This document shows positions 26,802-34,380 of a stretch of DNA of 64,000 bases, piece by piece. Numbering within the stretch: the stretch's first letter is position 1; each line of letters begins with the position of its first letter. Source of the stretch: Paludibacteraceae bacterium. GTDB taxonomy: Bacteria > Bacteroidota > Bacteroidia > Bacteroidales > Paludibacteraceae. The stretch covers positions 1-64,000 of the forward strand of contig JAKSNS010000007.1 of the NCBI GenBank assembly GCA_024399545.1. The letters are read 5' to 3'. The position numbers and the translations under genes are program-made. Under the pieces are notes generated by a model. That model saw only the letters and a program-made list of their open reading frames with translations, ran no database searches and was not told where the DNA came from.

Positions 26802-28537
26802 CGATTCAAGTTCTTAAATGATTCTACAACAATATTTCTTTCAAATGATTTGTTAATGTTTGAGGCTTTGATTCTCATGGCTCGCATTATCGGGGTCATT
26901 TTCTGTCTCGATGGGTAGGACAGTTCCTTTGCTATGTTTCTCGCTTCTGCCAAGAAAAAAGTTGGTGAAGTCGCTTGATCTATTATGAGAACTAATTCCG
27001 TATCTCCTGCATATTGCAAAATGGACGCTTTGATAGCTCTTTCATTATTGTATCTATGCTGTAGCAAGATTCTCATTATTACAACAAGTGCGTCAGAAAG
27101 ATAGTAATTACCGAATTTCAGAAAATAACAGAACAAAATGCTTTCAATGGCATCTCGATACCATTGATTGCTTCCACCTTGTATAGCATTGTGAAGAACG
27201 ATGTATTCGTCTGTTTGTGAGAATGTATTGTACTTATTAAGATGTTGTTGAACATAAGAAAAGAAATGTGTACCGCCTTGTATTGGTTCGTTAAAATAAA
27301 ACTTTTCACCAAATGCGGGAATTTCTTCTACTGTCGGAGCTGCCTCATATTCATGCTTAATTCTATAATTGTTATTGCTGTCATCGCAATCTTTCTTACG
27401 CATCCATTTTCTCAATCGGTAAATATAAGTGTCTAATGTGCGAACATAATTCGGAGTGGTTGTCTGATCCTCTTCTTTTCTTCCATCTTCTATCATTTTG
27501 TTCCAAACCTCAGCAGAGTGTTTTGATTGTTGTTCGAATGAGGAAGGAATATACCTTAAATGGTGTGCTTTAAGAAGGTCATAATCTGTAAGGCTAACTC
27601 CTCTTGAATTTTGATTTGAGAAAAAAGTATAGGCCAAGTCAATTGATGTGTTTTGCAAAACAAGCACACTAAATTCAAGAACGGATTTCAATTTCTCGAT
27701 ATTATCATGAAATGACATATGTTTTTGTATATACTCGTGAATCAAGTGCTTATTGTACGCAACATATTCTATAGAACGCCTTGAACTGAATTCTTCCTCT
27801 AACAAACTTGTTTGTACGCCAAGTTCAGACAGTAGGAGTGCAAGCGTTACCAGTCGCTGTTGTCCATCAATGATATCGAATTTCCCGTTGTGTGAGTGTA
27901 AAATGATGGTACCCAATCGATATGGCGTGGAACTGTTTCGTCCTAAGTGCTCTAGAATATCGTCAAGAAGGCATTTTACATTTCTTTCTTCCCAACAATA
28001 AAGTCTTTGATAATTTGGAATAGCAAGAGGTAATCGTATGATCTCACCATATTTTTTCTCGTATATATCCACTGAGCCTTGCTGTTGTGGAAGCGTTCCG
28101 TCGCATTCAATGACTTGTTCTTCGAAAGATGGTATGTTGGAAGTTAATTTCCTGATTAATTTCTCAAACAGTTCCATCATATATGAGAGTGTTAGCTGCA
28201 ATTCTTCTGGCGAGTTGATCTTTCTAGAATGTTGACAACGGTAGCCACAACACCACTCTGACCAGTTCAAGTCCTCGCTATTTTGGGTGCTATTCATTAG
28301 CCGATCTATCAGAACACCATATTTTGACTCCCAGTCGCCTTCAAAATGTAGTTCCACTCTGCCATTCCAATTACTGTCAATTCTATATTCGAAATGGACA
28401 TTATTGTCATACCCTGCAAGATATACTTGTATATAACGACTCGTTTGCCATGAACCAGAAGGACTGTGTGCTTCAATGTCATGATTTGGGAATCTGTCTT
28501 TTAAAAATCTTATACTCCAATCATTTATATATAACAT
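26798..28537 (-). CDS. DUF262 protein with unrecognised N-terminal domain
   Basis: A 579-residue protein. Residues 1-150 form a domain I cannot name, with an aromatic beta-rich pattern (VHFEYRI, RVELHFEGDWE) and Cys-rich WCCGYRCQH (95-103). DUF262 follows, with IPNYQRLYCW (173-182), DGQQR (224-228) and FFSNQNSRGVSLTDYDLLK. The C-terminal 200 residues are helical and lack the DUF1524 HIxPQ motif, so this partner probably has no HNH nuclease. It is the first gene of the block and overlaps the GmrSD-like gene by 4 nt, suggesting a two-subunit complex with one nuclease-competent and one sensing or regulatory chain. Confidence 0.7.
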   Translation of the reverse strand: MLYINDWSIRFLKDRFPNHDIEAHSPSGSWQTSRYIQVYLAGYDNNVHFEYRIDSNWNGRVELHFEGDWESKYGVLIDRLMNSTQNSEDLNWSEWCCGYRCQHSRKINSPEELQLTLSYMMELFEKLIRKLTSNIPSFEEQVIECDGTLPQQQGSVDIYEKKYGEIIRLPLAIPNYQRLYCWEERNVKCLLDDILEHLGRNSSTPYRLGTIILHSHNGKFDIIDGQQRLVTLALLLSELGVQTSLLEEEFSSRRSIEYVAYNKHLIHEYIQKHMSFHDNIEKLKSVLEFSVLVLQNTSIDLAYTFFSNQNSRGVSLTDYDLLKAHHLRYIPSSFEQQSKHSAEVWNKMIEDGRKEEDQTTTPNYVRTLDTYIYRLRKWMRKKDCDDSNNNYRIKHEYEAAPTVEEIPAFGEKFYFNEPIQGGTHFFSYVQQHLNKYNTFSQTDEYIVLHNAIQGGSNQWYRDAIESILFCYFLKFGNYYLSDALVVIMRILLQHRYNNERAIKASILQYAGDTELVLIIDQATSPTFFLAEARNIAKELSYPSRQKMTPIMRAMRIKASNINKSFERNIVVESFKNLNR

Positions 28538-28564
28538 ACAGATAATTTTTAAAATTATTTTTGA

Positions 28565-28847
28565 TTATCCGTGTATTCCACATCTTAGAAATGAAACTTG
28601 AATACACTTTAATCTTGTTCTCGTAAATTTTAATGTTTTTTCATCATCCTCTTCGCTCTCACTCTGATTCCTTAAAAGCATTCTGGTTATAAACATCGTA
28701 ATGATTGCACCAAGGCAAACTGCGACAATCTGAAAAGCAAAGTCATGCCCTGTAAAAGTTCTTGGGATAAATATGATACCCAAAAAAAATTGCAACTAGA
28801 ACGGATAGTATTATCCATTCATCTTTTAATTTTGACTTGTGTTTCAT
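28565..28847 (-). pseudogene. Small membrane protein gene with a homopolymer frameshift
   Basis: An ATG at 28847 opens a frame (MKHKSKLKDEWIILSV) that runs into a stop soon after a run of eight A on the plus strand (28782-28789). Removing one base joins it to the frame ending at 28565 and gives a coherent protein of about 93 residues with two membrane segments (IILSVLVAIFLGIIF and FQIVAVCLGAIITMFI). Start-like sequences of this kind precede longer cytoplasmic domains in some Bacteroidota proteins, so it may also be truncated. It lies just upstream of the DUF262 operon on the same strand. A sequencing error or programmed slippage cannot be excluded. Confidence 0.5.
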
Positions 28848-29323
28848 TGTATTGAATATTAATGATCAATAATCGTAGAAAAATTCTAAAAGAGCAGCTT
28901 GTCAATCCGGCTATAAAAGAGGTACGAAACCTCTTGCCACCATGATTTTGAAAGGTACCGCCAAGCACCTGCCTACCCAACAGTGAAGCAAAAAGTTCGT
29001 ACCCTTTGGTACGAACAACAGCTTACCTGTACTCGGGGTAGTGAGATAAGATTTGGCGGTTTTATCAAAATCCCGACAAGAAGTCATTGCTCTTCTTTTT
29101 TTCTATGTATGTCCTGTTTCCCTTGTCGGCAAGCCAACAATTGGAGAAACGCTGCAAATATACCAAGAAAAAACGGAACAAACCAAATAAGAGTAGAACT
29201 TTTTGCTGTTTGACTCAGATGAGACGTTCACGGCGCAGAAAAAATCTGCTAGGGACACTATCTCTCTGAAAGTTAGCGTTTGTTATTCGCCAACAACAAT
29301 TCACGCTGACGATGTCACAAAAA
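28848..29323. other. Gene-free stretch with small hairpins
   Basis: No supported coding sequence. Two short inverted repeats built on GGTACGAA are present: AAGAGGT/ACCTCTT near 28917-28935 and a perfect 9-bp stem GTTCGTACC/GGTACGAAC with a 4-nt loop at 28995-29016. The stretch is AT-rich. Confidence 0.5.
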
Positions 29324-29557
29324 TCAATCTATCCTGTCGCAAATAAAATAAGAATATGTCATTCTACTTGGGTCAATCTCAACGCCATATTTACTCATGA
29401 AGAGCTGCGCCAACCTTGGGTGCTCACGAGTCATGCCAAGTGGATTAGATGATGACATAGTGCTGGTCTCAACAGACATGCCCTTTTCAATTTTCTGTTT
29501 TTTGTTCTTACATGGTGCGTTGGTGCTCATTTTTGCAGTAATTTTCCAAAGTGCCAT
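29324..29557 (-). CDS. Small MALWK-family protein, copy 1 (DUF6140-like)
   Basis: A 77-residue protein beginning MALWKITAKMS, with KGMSVE, SNPLG and a LAQLFMSKYGVEI segment near the end. It is clearly paralogous to the 61-residue protein at 31316-31501: both share MALWK(I/V), KGMSV, NP and AQLFM..(Y/F)G(V/I). I recall such proteins from Bacteroidota under DUF6140, but the name was not checked. Function is unknown. A full promoter (29697-29729) lies 140 nt upstream. A 14-nt segment identical to the arm of the inverted-repeat element at 50738 lies in its leader (29578-29591). Confidence 0.6.
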   Translation of the reverse strand: MALWKITAKMSTNAPCKNKKQKIEKGMSVETSTMSSSNPLGMTREHPRLAQLFMSKYGVEIDPSRMTYSYFICDRID

Positions 29558-29577
29558 AATTGTAACTTTTTAGATGG

Positions 29578-29591
29578 GTTCTATAAATTCA
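29578..29591 (+). repeat. Solo arm of the 50738-type element
   Basis: GTTCTATAAATTCA is identical to the inner 14 nt of the 19-bp terminal repeat at 50738-50756. No partner arm was seen nearby, so it may be a relic or a chance match. Confidence 0.35.
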
Positions 29592-29696
29592 GTTCCTTTG
29601 TCTTATCAGCAGAACCCTGTATCTGATTCGACAAAGTTCGCCCTAAACAGGCACTATCTCATATTGATTTAACTATTCTTTTTTCGATATCGACTG

Positions 29697-29729
29697 CAAA
29701 GGTACAACTTTTTTTTTGATATGTGCAAA
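29697..29729 (-). promoter_or_regulatory. Promoter of the copy 1 small protein
   Basis: On the minus strand TTTG (29729-29726), 21 nt, TACCTTTG (29704-29697), directed at the gene starting at 29557. Confidence 0.55.
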
Positions 29730-29792
29730 TATTTCTCGCATTATTTTTTGCCTCCCCTATAATATACTGATATTTAACATGTTATAAACCTA

Positions 29793-30092
29793 TTAAATTT
29801 TCACCCATTCTGGCTTATAACGCATAATTTGGATAAAACGAAACATATTATACACCAAACTCGTCAATGCGACATTTGCTTTTGCACGCATCAAACCGAT
29901 ACTCCTCACGACCAAACCTTTCATACTTCCTTCTTCAAATCCAAAAATATGCTCCACACGGCAGCGAATCTTGGATTTTTGGCGATTATTAGCCTTTTGT
30001 TCATCGGTTAAGGGATGGTTACGGAAACCCTTCTCACAGATAATGGGATTCATACCATAATCATGTAATATATTTCTTTGATTGTCAGATGT
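29793..30092 (-). pseudogene. 3' remnant of an IS5-family transposase
   Basis: From about 30092 the minus strand encodes roughly 100 residues typical of the C-terminus of IS5-group DDE transposases: EKGFRNHPLTDEQK, NRQKSKIRCRVEHIFGF (with the catalytic Glu in RVEHIFG), then SIGLMRAKANVALTSLVYNM. A stop codon lies just upstream (30093-30095) and the N-terminal two thirds with the first catalytic Asp residues are missing. It marks an old insertion in this decayed zone. Confidence 0.75.
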
Positions 30093-30127
30093 TTAATTTA
30101 TAGAAGTCCCCTTTATTGATTAATGGT

Positions 30128-30622
30128 TTATAATATTTCCAAAGCAATTGCTGCACAAGCTTCTGCATCTGCCAATGCATGATGATGATTTTCTAAGTTG
30201 TATCCGCAACGCTCTGCTATGATGTCGAGGTTATGTTGTCCTTCAGGCCACACTTCTTTTGACTTTTGTAGAGTACAATAGAACTCATAGTCCGGATAGT
30301 CCATCTGATAGGTACGAAACACCGCTTTCAGACAATTCTCGTCGAACGATTTGTTATGCGCTACGAGCGGCAGTCCTTCAATCAGCGGTTCAATCTTTTT
30401 CCAAACGTCAGGGAATACGGGAGCATTGTCCGTGTCTGCTGCGGTTAACCCATGCACTTGGGAACACCAGTAGTTGTAGTAGTTGGGTTCTGGATTGATT
30501 AGCGAATAGAACGTATCGACAATTTCTCCGTTTCGCACTATAACTATACCGACGCTGCAAACGCTACTTCGTTCACAGTTGGCAGTCTCAAAATCTATTG
30601 CTGCAAAGTCTTTCATGCTCAT
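30128..30622 (-). CDS. DEDDh 3'-5' exonuclease (DnaQ-like)
   Basis: A 164-residue single-domain exonuclease of the RNase T/DnaQ superfamily. The four acidic residues and histidine are visible: D10 and E12 in AIDFETA, an Asp in AHNKSFDENCL, and HHALADAEA with the catalytic His and last Asp. The C-terminus ends straight after this motif, so there is no accessory domain; it probably trims DNA or RNA 3' ends in the cytoplasm. The ATG at 30622 overlaps the stop of the upstream 107-residue gene by 4 nt. A second Met two codons later is an equally good start. Confidence 0.85.
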   Translation of the reverse strand: MSMKDFAAIDFETANCERSSVCSVGIVIVRNGEIVDTFYSLINPEPNYYNYWCSQVHGLTAADTDNAPVFPDVWKKIEPLIEGLPLVAHNKSFDENCLKAVFRTYQMDYPDYEFYCTLQKSKEVWPEGQHNLDIIAERCGYNLENHHHALADAEACAAIALEIL

Positions 30623-30942
30623 TTACAATTTTCCATATTGAATTTTCTGAGATTCTCGGCAAGTGAAGATAAACTTTCATAAGCAGTCTTGTAAAATGCA
30701 AACTTCCATTTGTTGTCATCCACCATGTATGAAGTTAGTTCTTCCAAAGACATATCCAGAAAGTACCGTGCTGTAGACTCGCTTATATTTAGTTGTTCAA
30801 ACAACATAGTCTTTGCTTCCTCCACGCCATTAGACTTGCGAATAATTGCAATAATGTGCACAATAAAAGCGTCTTGTTCTTCTGGGGCAACATCATTGAG
30901 GTCTTTATAAATTGTTAAACCTTCTTGAACCTTCTCTATCAT
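30619..30942 (-). CDS. Small helical protein, gyrase-tower-like
   Basis: A 107-residue, mostly helical protein. Residues about 27-72 (IVHIIAIIRKSNGVEEAK, then LNISESTARYFLDMSLEELT) resemble the coiled-coil/tower segment of type IIA topoisomerase A subunits, which reads approximately IDEVIxIIRxS-xxEAK-LSExQAxxILDMxLxxLT. No catalytic Tyr or other topoisomerase region is present. It is translationally coupled to the exonuclease downstream. Possible roles include mimicking or binding topoisomerase, but this is speculative and the resemblance may be convergent. Confidence 0.55.
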   Translation of the reverse strand: MIEKVQEGLTIYKDLNDVAPEEQDAFIVHIIAIIRKSNGVEEAKTMLFEQLNISESTARYFLDMSLEELTSYMVDDNKWKFAFYKTAYESLSSLAENLRKFNMENCK

Positions 30943-30990
30943 TTCCTCGATGTGTTCTTCTAAAAAACATTGGGGATAGATATGTAATGT

Positions 30991-31284
30991 TTAATCCGTT
31001 TTCGGAGGATAAAACCTCCATAAGCTTTGATTTTTTTGACTCCATAGTTTTCTATTATATTTGTTCCACATTCGTTTAATCTTTCCGGCTATTTCCTTGC
31101 GTAGCCACATAGGTTTAAGCACTTCCACATCTTCACCATTCCAAAGTATTTCTTGCTGAAAATCAAAGGTCGGTCGGATGTTCAGCTCAAAGATGCTGTA
31201 TTCATCGGTTTGTTCTGTCTCACGTTGCGATTGATGCAACGGAAGGTCTCTCATATAATTGGCTTGAAGCAATATGCTTCTCAA
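30991..31284 (-). pseudogene. C-terminal fragment of a second WYL protein
   Basis: The frame aligns with the C-terminal 80 residues of the WYL regulator at 21568-22473: ANYMRDLPLHQSQRETEQ, YSIFELNIRPTFDFQQEILWNG, EVLKPMWLRKEI correspond to AHYLRDLPFSPTQVETE, YSLFEMRIRPTYDFIQQLLWNG, EVLEPKWLRTEM. The DNA-binding part and WYL core are absent, cut off next to the small gene at 31316. This is the relic of a paralogous regulator. Confidence 0.75.
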
Positions 31285-31315
31285 TCTATTCTTTCAGCTT
31301 CAAGCATTGCTGAGT

Positions 31316-31501
31316 TTAGAGCGTTCGCTTTTTTAGGTCAATGCCGAAATTGTTCATAAATAGTTGTGCTATCTGATCCCTATAACTTGATGCGATAACA
31401 GGATTCACCCCATGGTTGGCAATCTGAACTGACATGCCTTTTCGCAGACGGACAGAGTTTATTTTTGCAGAACTATTGATTGATACTTTCCAAAGTGCCA
31501 T
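31316..31501 (-). CDS. Small MALWK-family protein, copy 2 (DUF6140-like)
   Basis: A 61-residue paralogue of the protein at 29324-29557, with MALWKVSIN, RLRKGMSVQI, NPVIASS and IAQLFMNNFGIDL. It ends immediately after the FGIDL segment and so lacks the tail of copy 1 (SRMTYSYFICD), perhaps because the fragment junction with the WYL relic removed it. A -7 box lies about 100 nt upstream in the same TGCAAAGGTAC context. Function is unknown. Confidence 0.5.
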   Translation of the reverse strand: MALWKVSINSSAKINSVRLRKGMSVQIANHGVNPVIASSYRDQIAQLFMNNFGIDLKKRTL

Positions 31502-32186
31502 AATAATTGGATTTTTAAGTTATATTAGCCATTTGCTATTTAATGCACTTGTCAATAACGATGGATCCACATTATCAATGTCCAATATGTAAATCGCTGC
31601 AAAGGTACAATTACAATGAGCCAAATCATGGCACAAGACAGAATATTTTACAAAAAAGCGCAGATTCAATTCTACGCTTATGATAGGTATTGGCAAACCA
31701 GTGAGTACGATAAATTGAACCTGCGTACAACGCAGGCATCTTACAATTTATCTCTTCACTCAAATAAAACGCCAATTTCATCATAAGAAGAAATAAAGCA
31801 AAATGCTTGTCTATATGTCTGTGATTAAGATTTTTAACCACTAAGAATGGACTTTCACCAAAAAGAGTTCCCTTCAATTTGCAAAGTTAGCAATAATTTT
31901 TGGAATGCAACAACTATTTCCGAATAATTTTCCGACAAAATAAGAAGTTCAGCATAACATACACTAAACATTGTCATTCCCAGTTTTGCCATTGTTAAGT
32001 AATGCGTAAATAATAACTTGGTACGATTGCTCATATTTTTGAGTAATTTCCATGCAAAATTTGGCTTGAAAAACTACTTTTTACCCATATACAAAAGACA
32101 TGGGAAATGACACAAAAAAGCACTTAAGTTATTTATTATTAACTATTTATTTTTGGTAATCTGAAGAATAATTCGTACCTCTGTAA
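31502..32186. other. AT-rich region without a supported gene
   Basis: It contains the -7 box at 31600-31607 and the motif ATAACTTGGTACGA (near 32013) that recurs at the borders of the 48311-48491 gap. An open frame of 83 codons on the minus strand (31626-31877) shows no recognisable pattern. Confidence 0.45.
31600..31607 (-). promoter_or_regulatory. -7 element of the copy 2 small protein
   Basis: TACCTTTG on the minus strand, pointing at 31501; no well-spaced -33 element is visible. Confidence 0.4.
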
Positions 32187-32483
32187 ATGATTTCCAGGCA
32201 ATTACAAAAGGATACGAATTACCTATCAGAAGTTTTTTCAGATATGGAACTGGAATACCTCACCACCTTGGACGAGCGTAACCGTCGCTTATTTATGGCC
32301 AGCAAAGCCAGCAGCCTCGGCAGGCATGGCGTCTCACTGGTGAGTGGCGCAATACACTATTGCCAGTCTTCACCTGAGACCTTAGACCACGATTTCGACA
32401 CGTTTGCCGAATGCGTGATAGCCCCACATGCTCTTTTCGATGTCGTCGGATATATGACTATTTTTTCAGTAAAAAATATGTGA
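32187..32483 (+). pseudogene. N-terminal remnant of an ISAzo13-like transposase
   Basis: The frame reads SDMELEYLTTLDERNRRLFMASKASSLGRHGVSLVSGA, close to the start of ISAzo13/Rhodopirellula-type transposases (LxERxRRLxAAxEAxxLGxGGxSxVSxxTG). After that point the sequence (IHYCQSSPETLDHDF onward) no longer follows the family and the catalytic part is missing. It is a broken end of an insertion sequence next to the repeat array at 32498. Confidence 0.55.
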
Positions 32484-32960
32484 CACAGCAAATTTCTAAT
32501 TGTAACCGTTTAATTGTAACCAACCACTTAACCCTCTCTATATCAACACCCATTTGTCCAAAAACTGCCAAAAATTAATTGTAACCAATTGTAACCAATT
32601 GTAACCGCACAACTCTCATAAAATATGCAAAATTTCGCAAATTCAAAAATCGACTTTTTCAAATTAACATTAGTTATGCAAAACTTAACCACCCTTAAAA
32701 AAGACGTAGCCCAAACGAACCCCTGACCTTCCCCAAACTTAGCCCAAATCTCGAAAAACCGAATTTGAAATGTTAAATTTTCACCTCCAATTTCCCCCAC
32801 CCTCCTCAATTTTCATCCATTTTTCCTATAATTCTTCACATCCCATTTTGCGGTTACAATTGGTTACAATTGGTTACAATTAAAATGTCGCCTTTTTGTC
32901 AAAATCCACCCCTGATAATCAGCCCTTTAACCACAAGGTTACAATTAAATGGTTACAATT
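32479..32960. repeat. Mirror-symmetric array of ten 10-bp repeats
   Basis: Five copies of AATTGTAACC start at 32498, 32512, 32577, 32587 and 32597; five copies of the complement GGTTACAATT start at 32852, 32862, 32872, 32937 and 32951. The spacings 14-65-10-10 and 10-10-65-14 are exact mirror images, so the two clusters are arms of a large inverted repeat about 109 nt long. The arm interiors have diverged although their lengths are conserved. The central 245 bp, starting at CCGCACAACTCTCATAAAATA, is related to the window end (63792-64000). It may be a mobile element with iteron-like ends or a protein-binding array. Confidence 0.7.
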
Positions 32961-33153
32961 AGAAATCTCCTGTCCACCCCCTTGCCTTTTCTTGAAAAAT
33001 GTTCCCTTCTTCCGCACAGCAATCTGTCTAAAACAAATTCCAAAAACACTCAAAATGAATTTATCAATGGTATGGCAAAAAAATAAAAAACCAATTCGAT
33101 TTGGAGATAAGGATTTTTTTTCGTAACTTTGCAGCGGATTATTTCCCTTTGAT
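32484..33153. other. Gene-free region upstream of waaA
   Basis: Apart from the repeat array and the waaA promoter (33100-33131) nothing is encoded. The C-rich, A-rich composition (ACCCCTGACCTTCCCC, TTTCCCCCACCCTCC) is unlike the neighbouring genes. Confidence 0.6.
33100..33131 (+). promoter_or_regulatory. waaA-hisS-recF operon promoter
   Basis: TTTG (33100-33103), 20 nt, TAACTTTG (33124-33131), 22 nt before the waaA ATG. A strong match to the Bacteroidota consensus. Confidence 0.75.
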
Positions 33154-34377
33154 ATGGTTATATACAATCTTGCCATTAGGCTATACAAATTCGGAATTTT
33201 CGTTGCCTCTATGTTTAATCCCGTTATCCGCAGAATGCGTGAGGGAGAGAGGCAAACAATCTCATTGATAAAGAGTTCTCGCAAGCCAGGAGAGAGGTGG
33301 GTGTGGGTTCACGCAGCATCGTTAGGCGAGTTTGAGCAGGGGCGTCCACTCATTGAACGCATTAAAAAGGGCAACCCTGAATACAAAGTATTGCTGACTT
33401 TTTTCTCGCCATCGGGCTATAATGTGCGGAAGAATTACGACAAGGCTGACATGGTTTGCTACCTGCCTTTGGATACTCGAAGCAACGCGAAACGGTTCGT
33501 AGAGGCACTCAGGCCAGAGAAAGTTTATATAGTCAAATATGAGTTCTGGCTGAACTACCTTGCCAACCTGCGCAAGAATAATATCGAAACCTATATCATC
33601 TCAGCGATATTCCGTGCGCAGCAGCCATTCTTCAAGTGGTACGGGGGTGTTTTCCGCAAGTGCCTAAAGACATTCAGAAGGCTGTATGTACAGAACGAAG
33701 AGTCGAAGAGGCTGCTGAAGGGTATTGGCGTGACGAACGTCAGCGTGACAGGCGACACAAGGTTCGACCGTGTCTCAGACATCGCGGCGGCTGCAAAACA
33801 GTTGCCCAAAGTTGCCAGTTTCGCCGCAGGTCATACTACTATAGTCGTGGGAAGTTCGTGGCAACCTGACGAGGCATTGCTGCTCCCCTACATCAACGAG
33901 CATTGCAAAAATGGCGTAAGGATGATAATAGCCCCCCACCACGTAGAACCCGATAGAATCAAAGAACTCACCTCAATGCTCAAATGCAGGTATATACTAT
34001 ATTCCGAGGTGAAAGACGATACTCTTATGGACGCTGACGTATTGGTGATTAACACCATAGGCATTCTGTCGTCTATTTACCAATATGGCCAGGTGGCGTA
34101 TATTGGCGGAGGTTTCGGCGTGGGCATTCACAACACGCTTGAGGCTGCTGTCTGGGGAATGCCGGTGGTGTTCGGTCCTAACTACAAGAAATTCAAAGAG
34201 GCTTGCGAACTGATTGAGTGCGGAGGTGCGGTGAGCATAACAGACATTGAATCGTGCGGCAAAGCTTTGGACGGTTACATAAAAGACAACGGTAAGGCCG
34301 CCAATGCGGCAAAAGAATATGTGTCAACACATATCGGCGCAACGGATATTATATATAAGGAAACAATACAGATATAA
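33154..34377 (+). CDS. waaA: 3-deoxy-D-manno-octulosonic acid (Kdo) transferase
   Basis: Inner-membrane-associated glycosyltransferase (GT30) that adds Kdo from CMP-Kdo to lipid A precursors. The 407-residue protein shows HAASLGEFEQGRPLIE (with the conserved catalytic Glu), LTFFSPSGY, VKYEFWLNYL, VTGDTRFDRV, VGSSWQPDE, IAPHHVEPDRI, and in the nucleotide-binding half IGGGFGVGIHNTLEAAVWG and VFGPNYKKFKEA. An N-terminal hydrophobic stretch anchors it. It heads a run with hisS (3 nt gap), the DUF4954 gene and recF. Confidence 0.93.
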   Translation: MVIYNLAIRLYKFGIFVASMFNPVIRRMREGERQTISLIKSSRKPGERWVWVHAASLGEFEQGRPLIERIKKGNPEYKVLLTFFSPSGYNVRKNYDKADMVCYLPLDTRSNAKRFVEALRPEKVYIVKYEFWLNYLANLRKNNIETYIISAIFRAQQPFFKWYGGVFRKCLKTFRRLYVQNEESKRLLKGIGVTNVSVTGDTRFDRVSDIAAAAKQLPKVASFAAGHTTIVVGSSWQPDEALLLPYINEHCKNGVRMIIAPHHVEPDRIKELTSMLKCRYILYSEVKDDTLMDADVLVINTIGILSSIYQYGQVAYIGGGFGVGIHNTLEAAVWGMPVVFGPNYKKFKEACELIECGGAVSITDIESCGKALDGYIKDNGKAANAAKEYVSTHIGATDIIYKETIQI

Positions 34378-34380
34378 AAT

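Noticed and set aside
21568-28537. Simple assignment of the block to GmrSD, BrxU or another named defence system
   Set aside because: Two separate DUF262 genes plus HKD and 2H/YopX-like genes do not match the single-gene or GmrS-GmrD layouts known to me.
31626-31877. 83-codon minus-strand frame with MKGTLFGESPF start
   Set aside because: No recognisable domain; lies in AT-rich decayed sequence without a promoter.
32543-32809. 88-codon minus-strand frame inside the repeat array
   Set aside because: Composed of the repeat units and C-rich spacer; no protein-like features.
32498-32960. CRISPR array
   Set aside because: Units are only 10 bp, in two orientations, with irregular or no spacers, and no cas genes are present.
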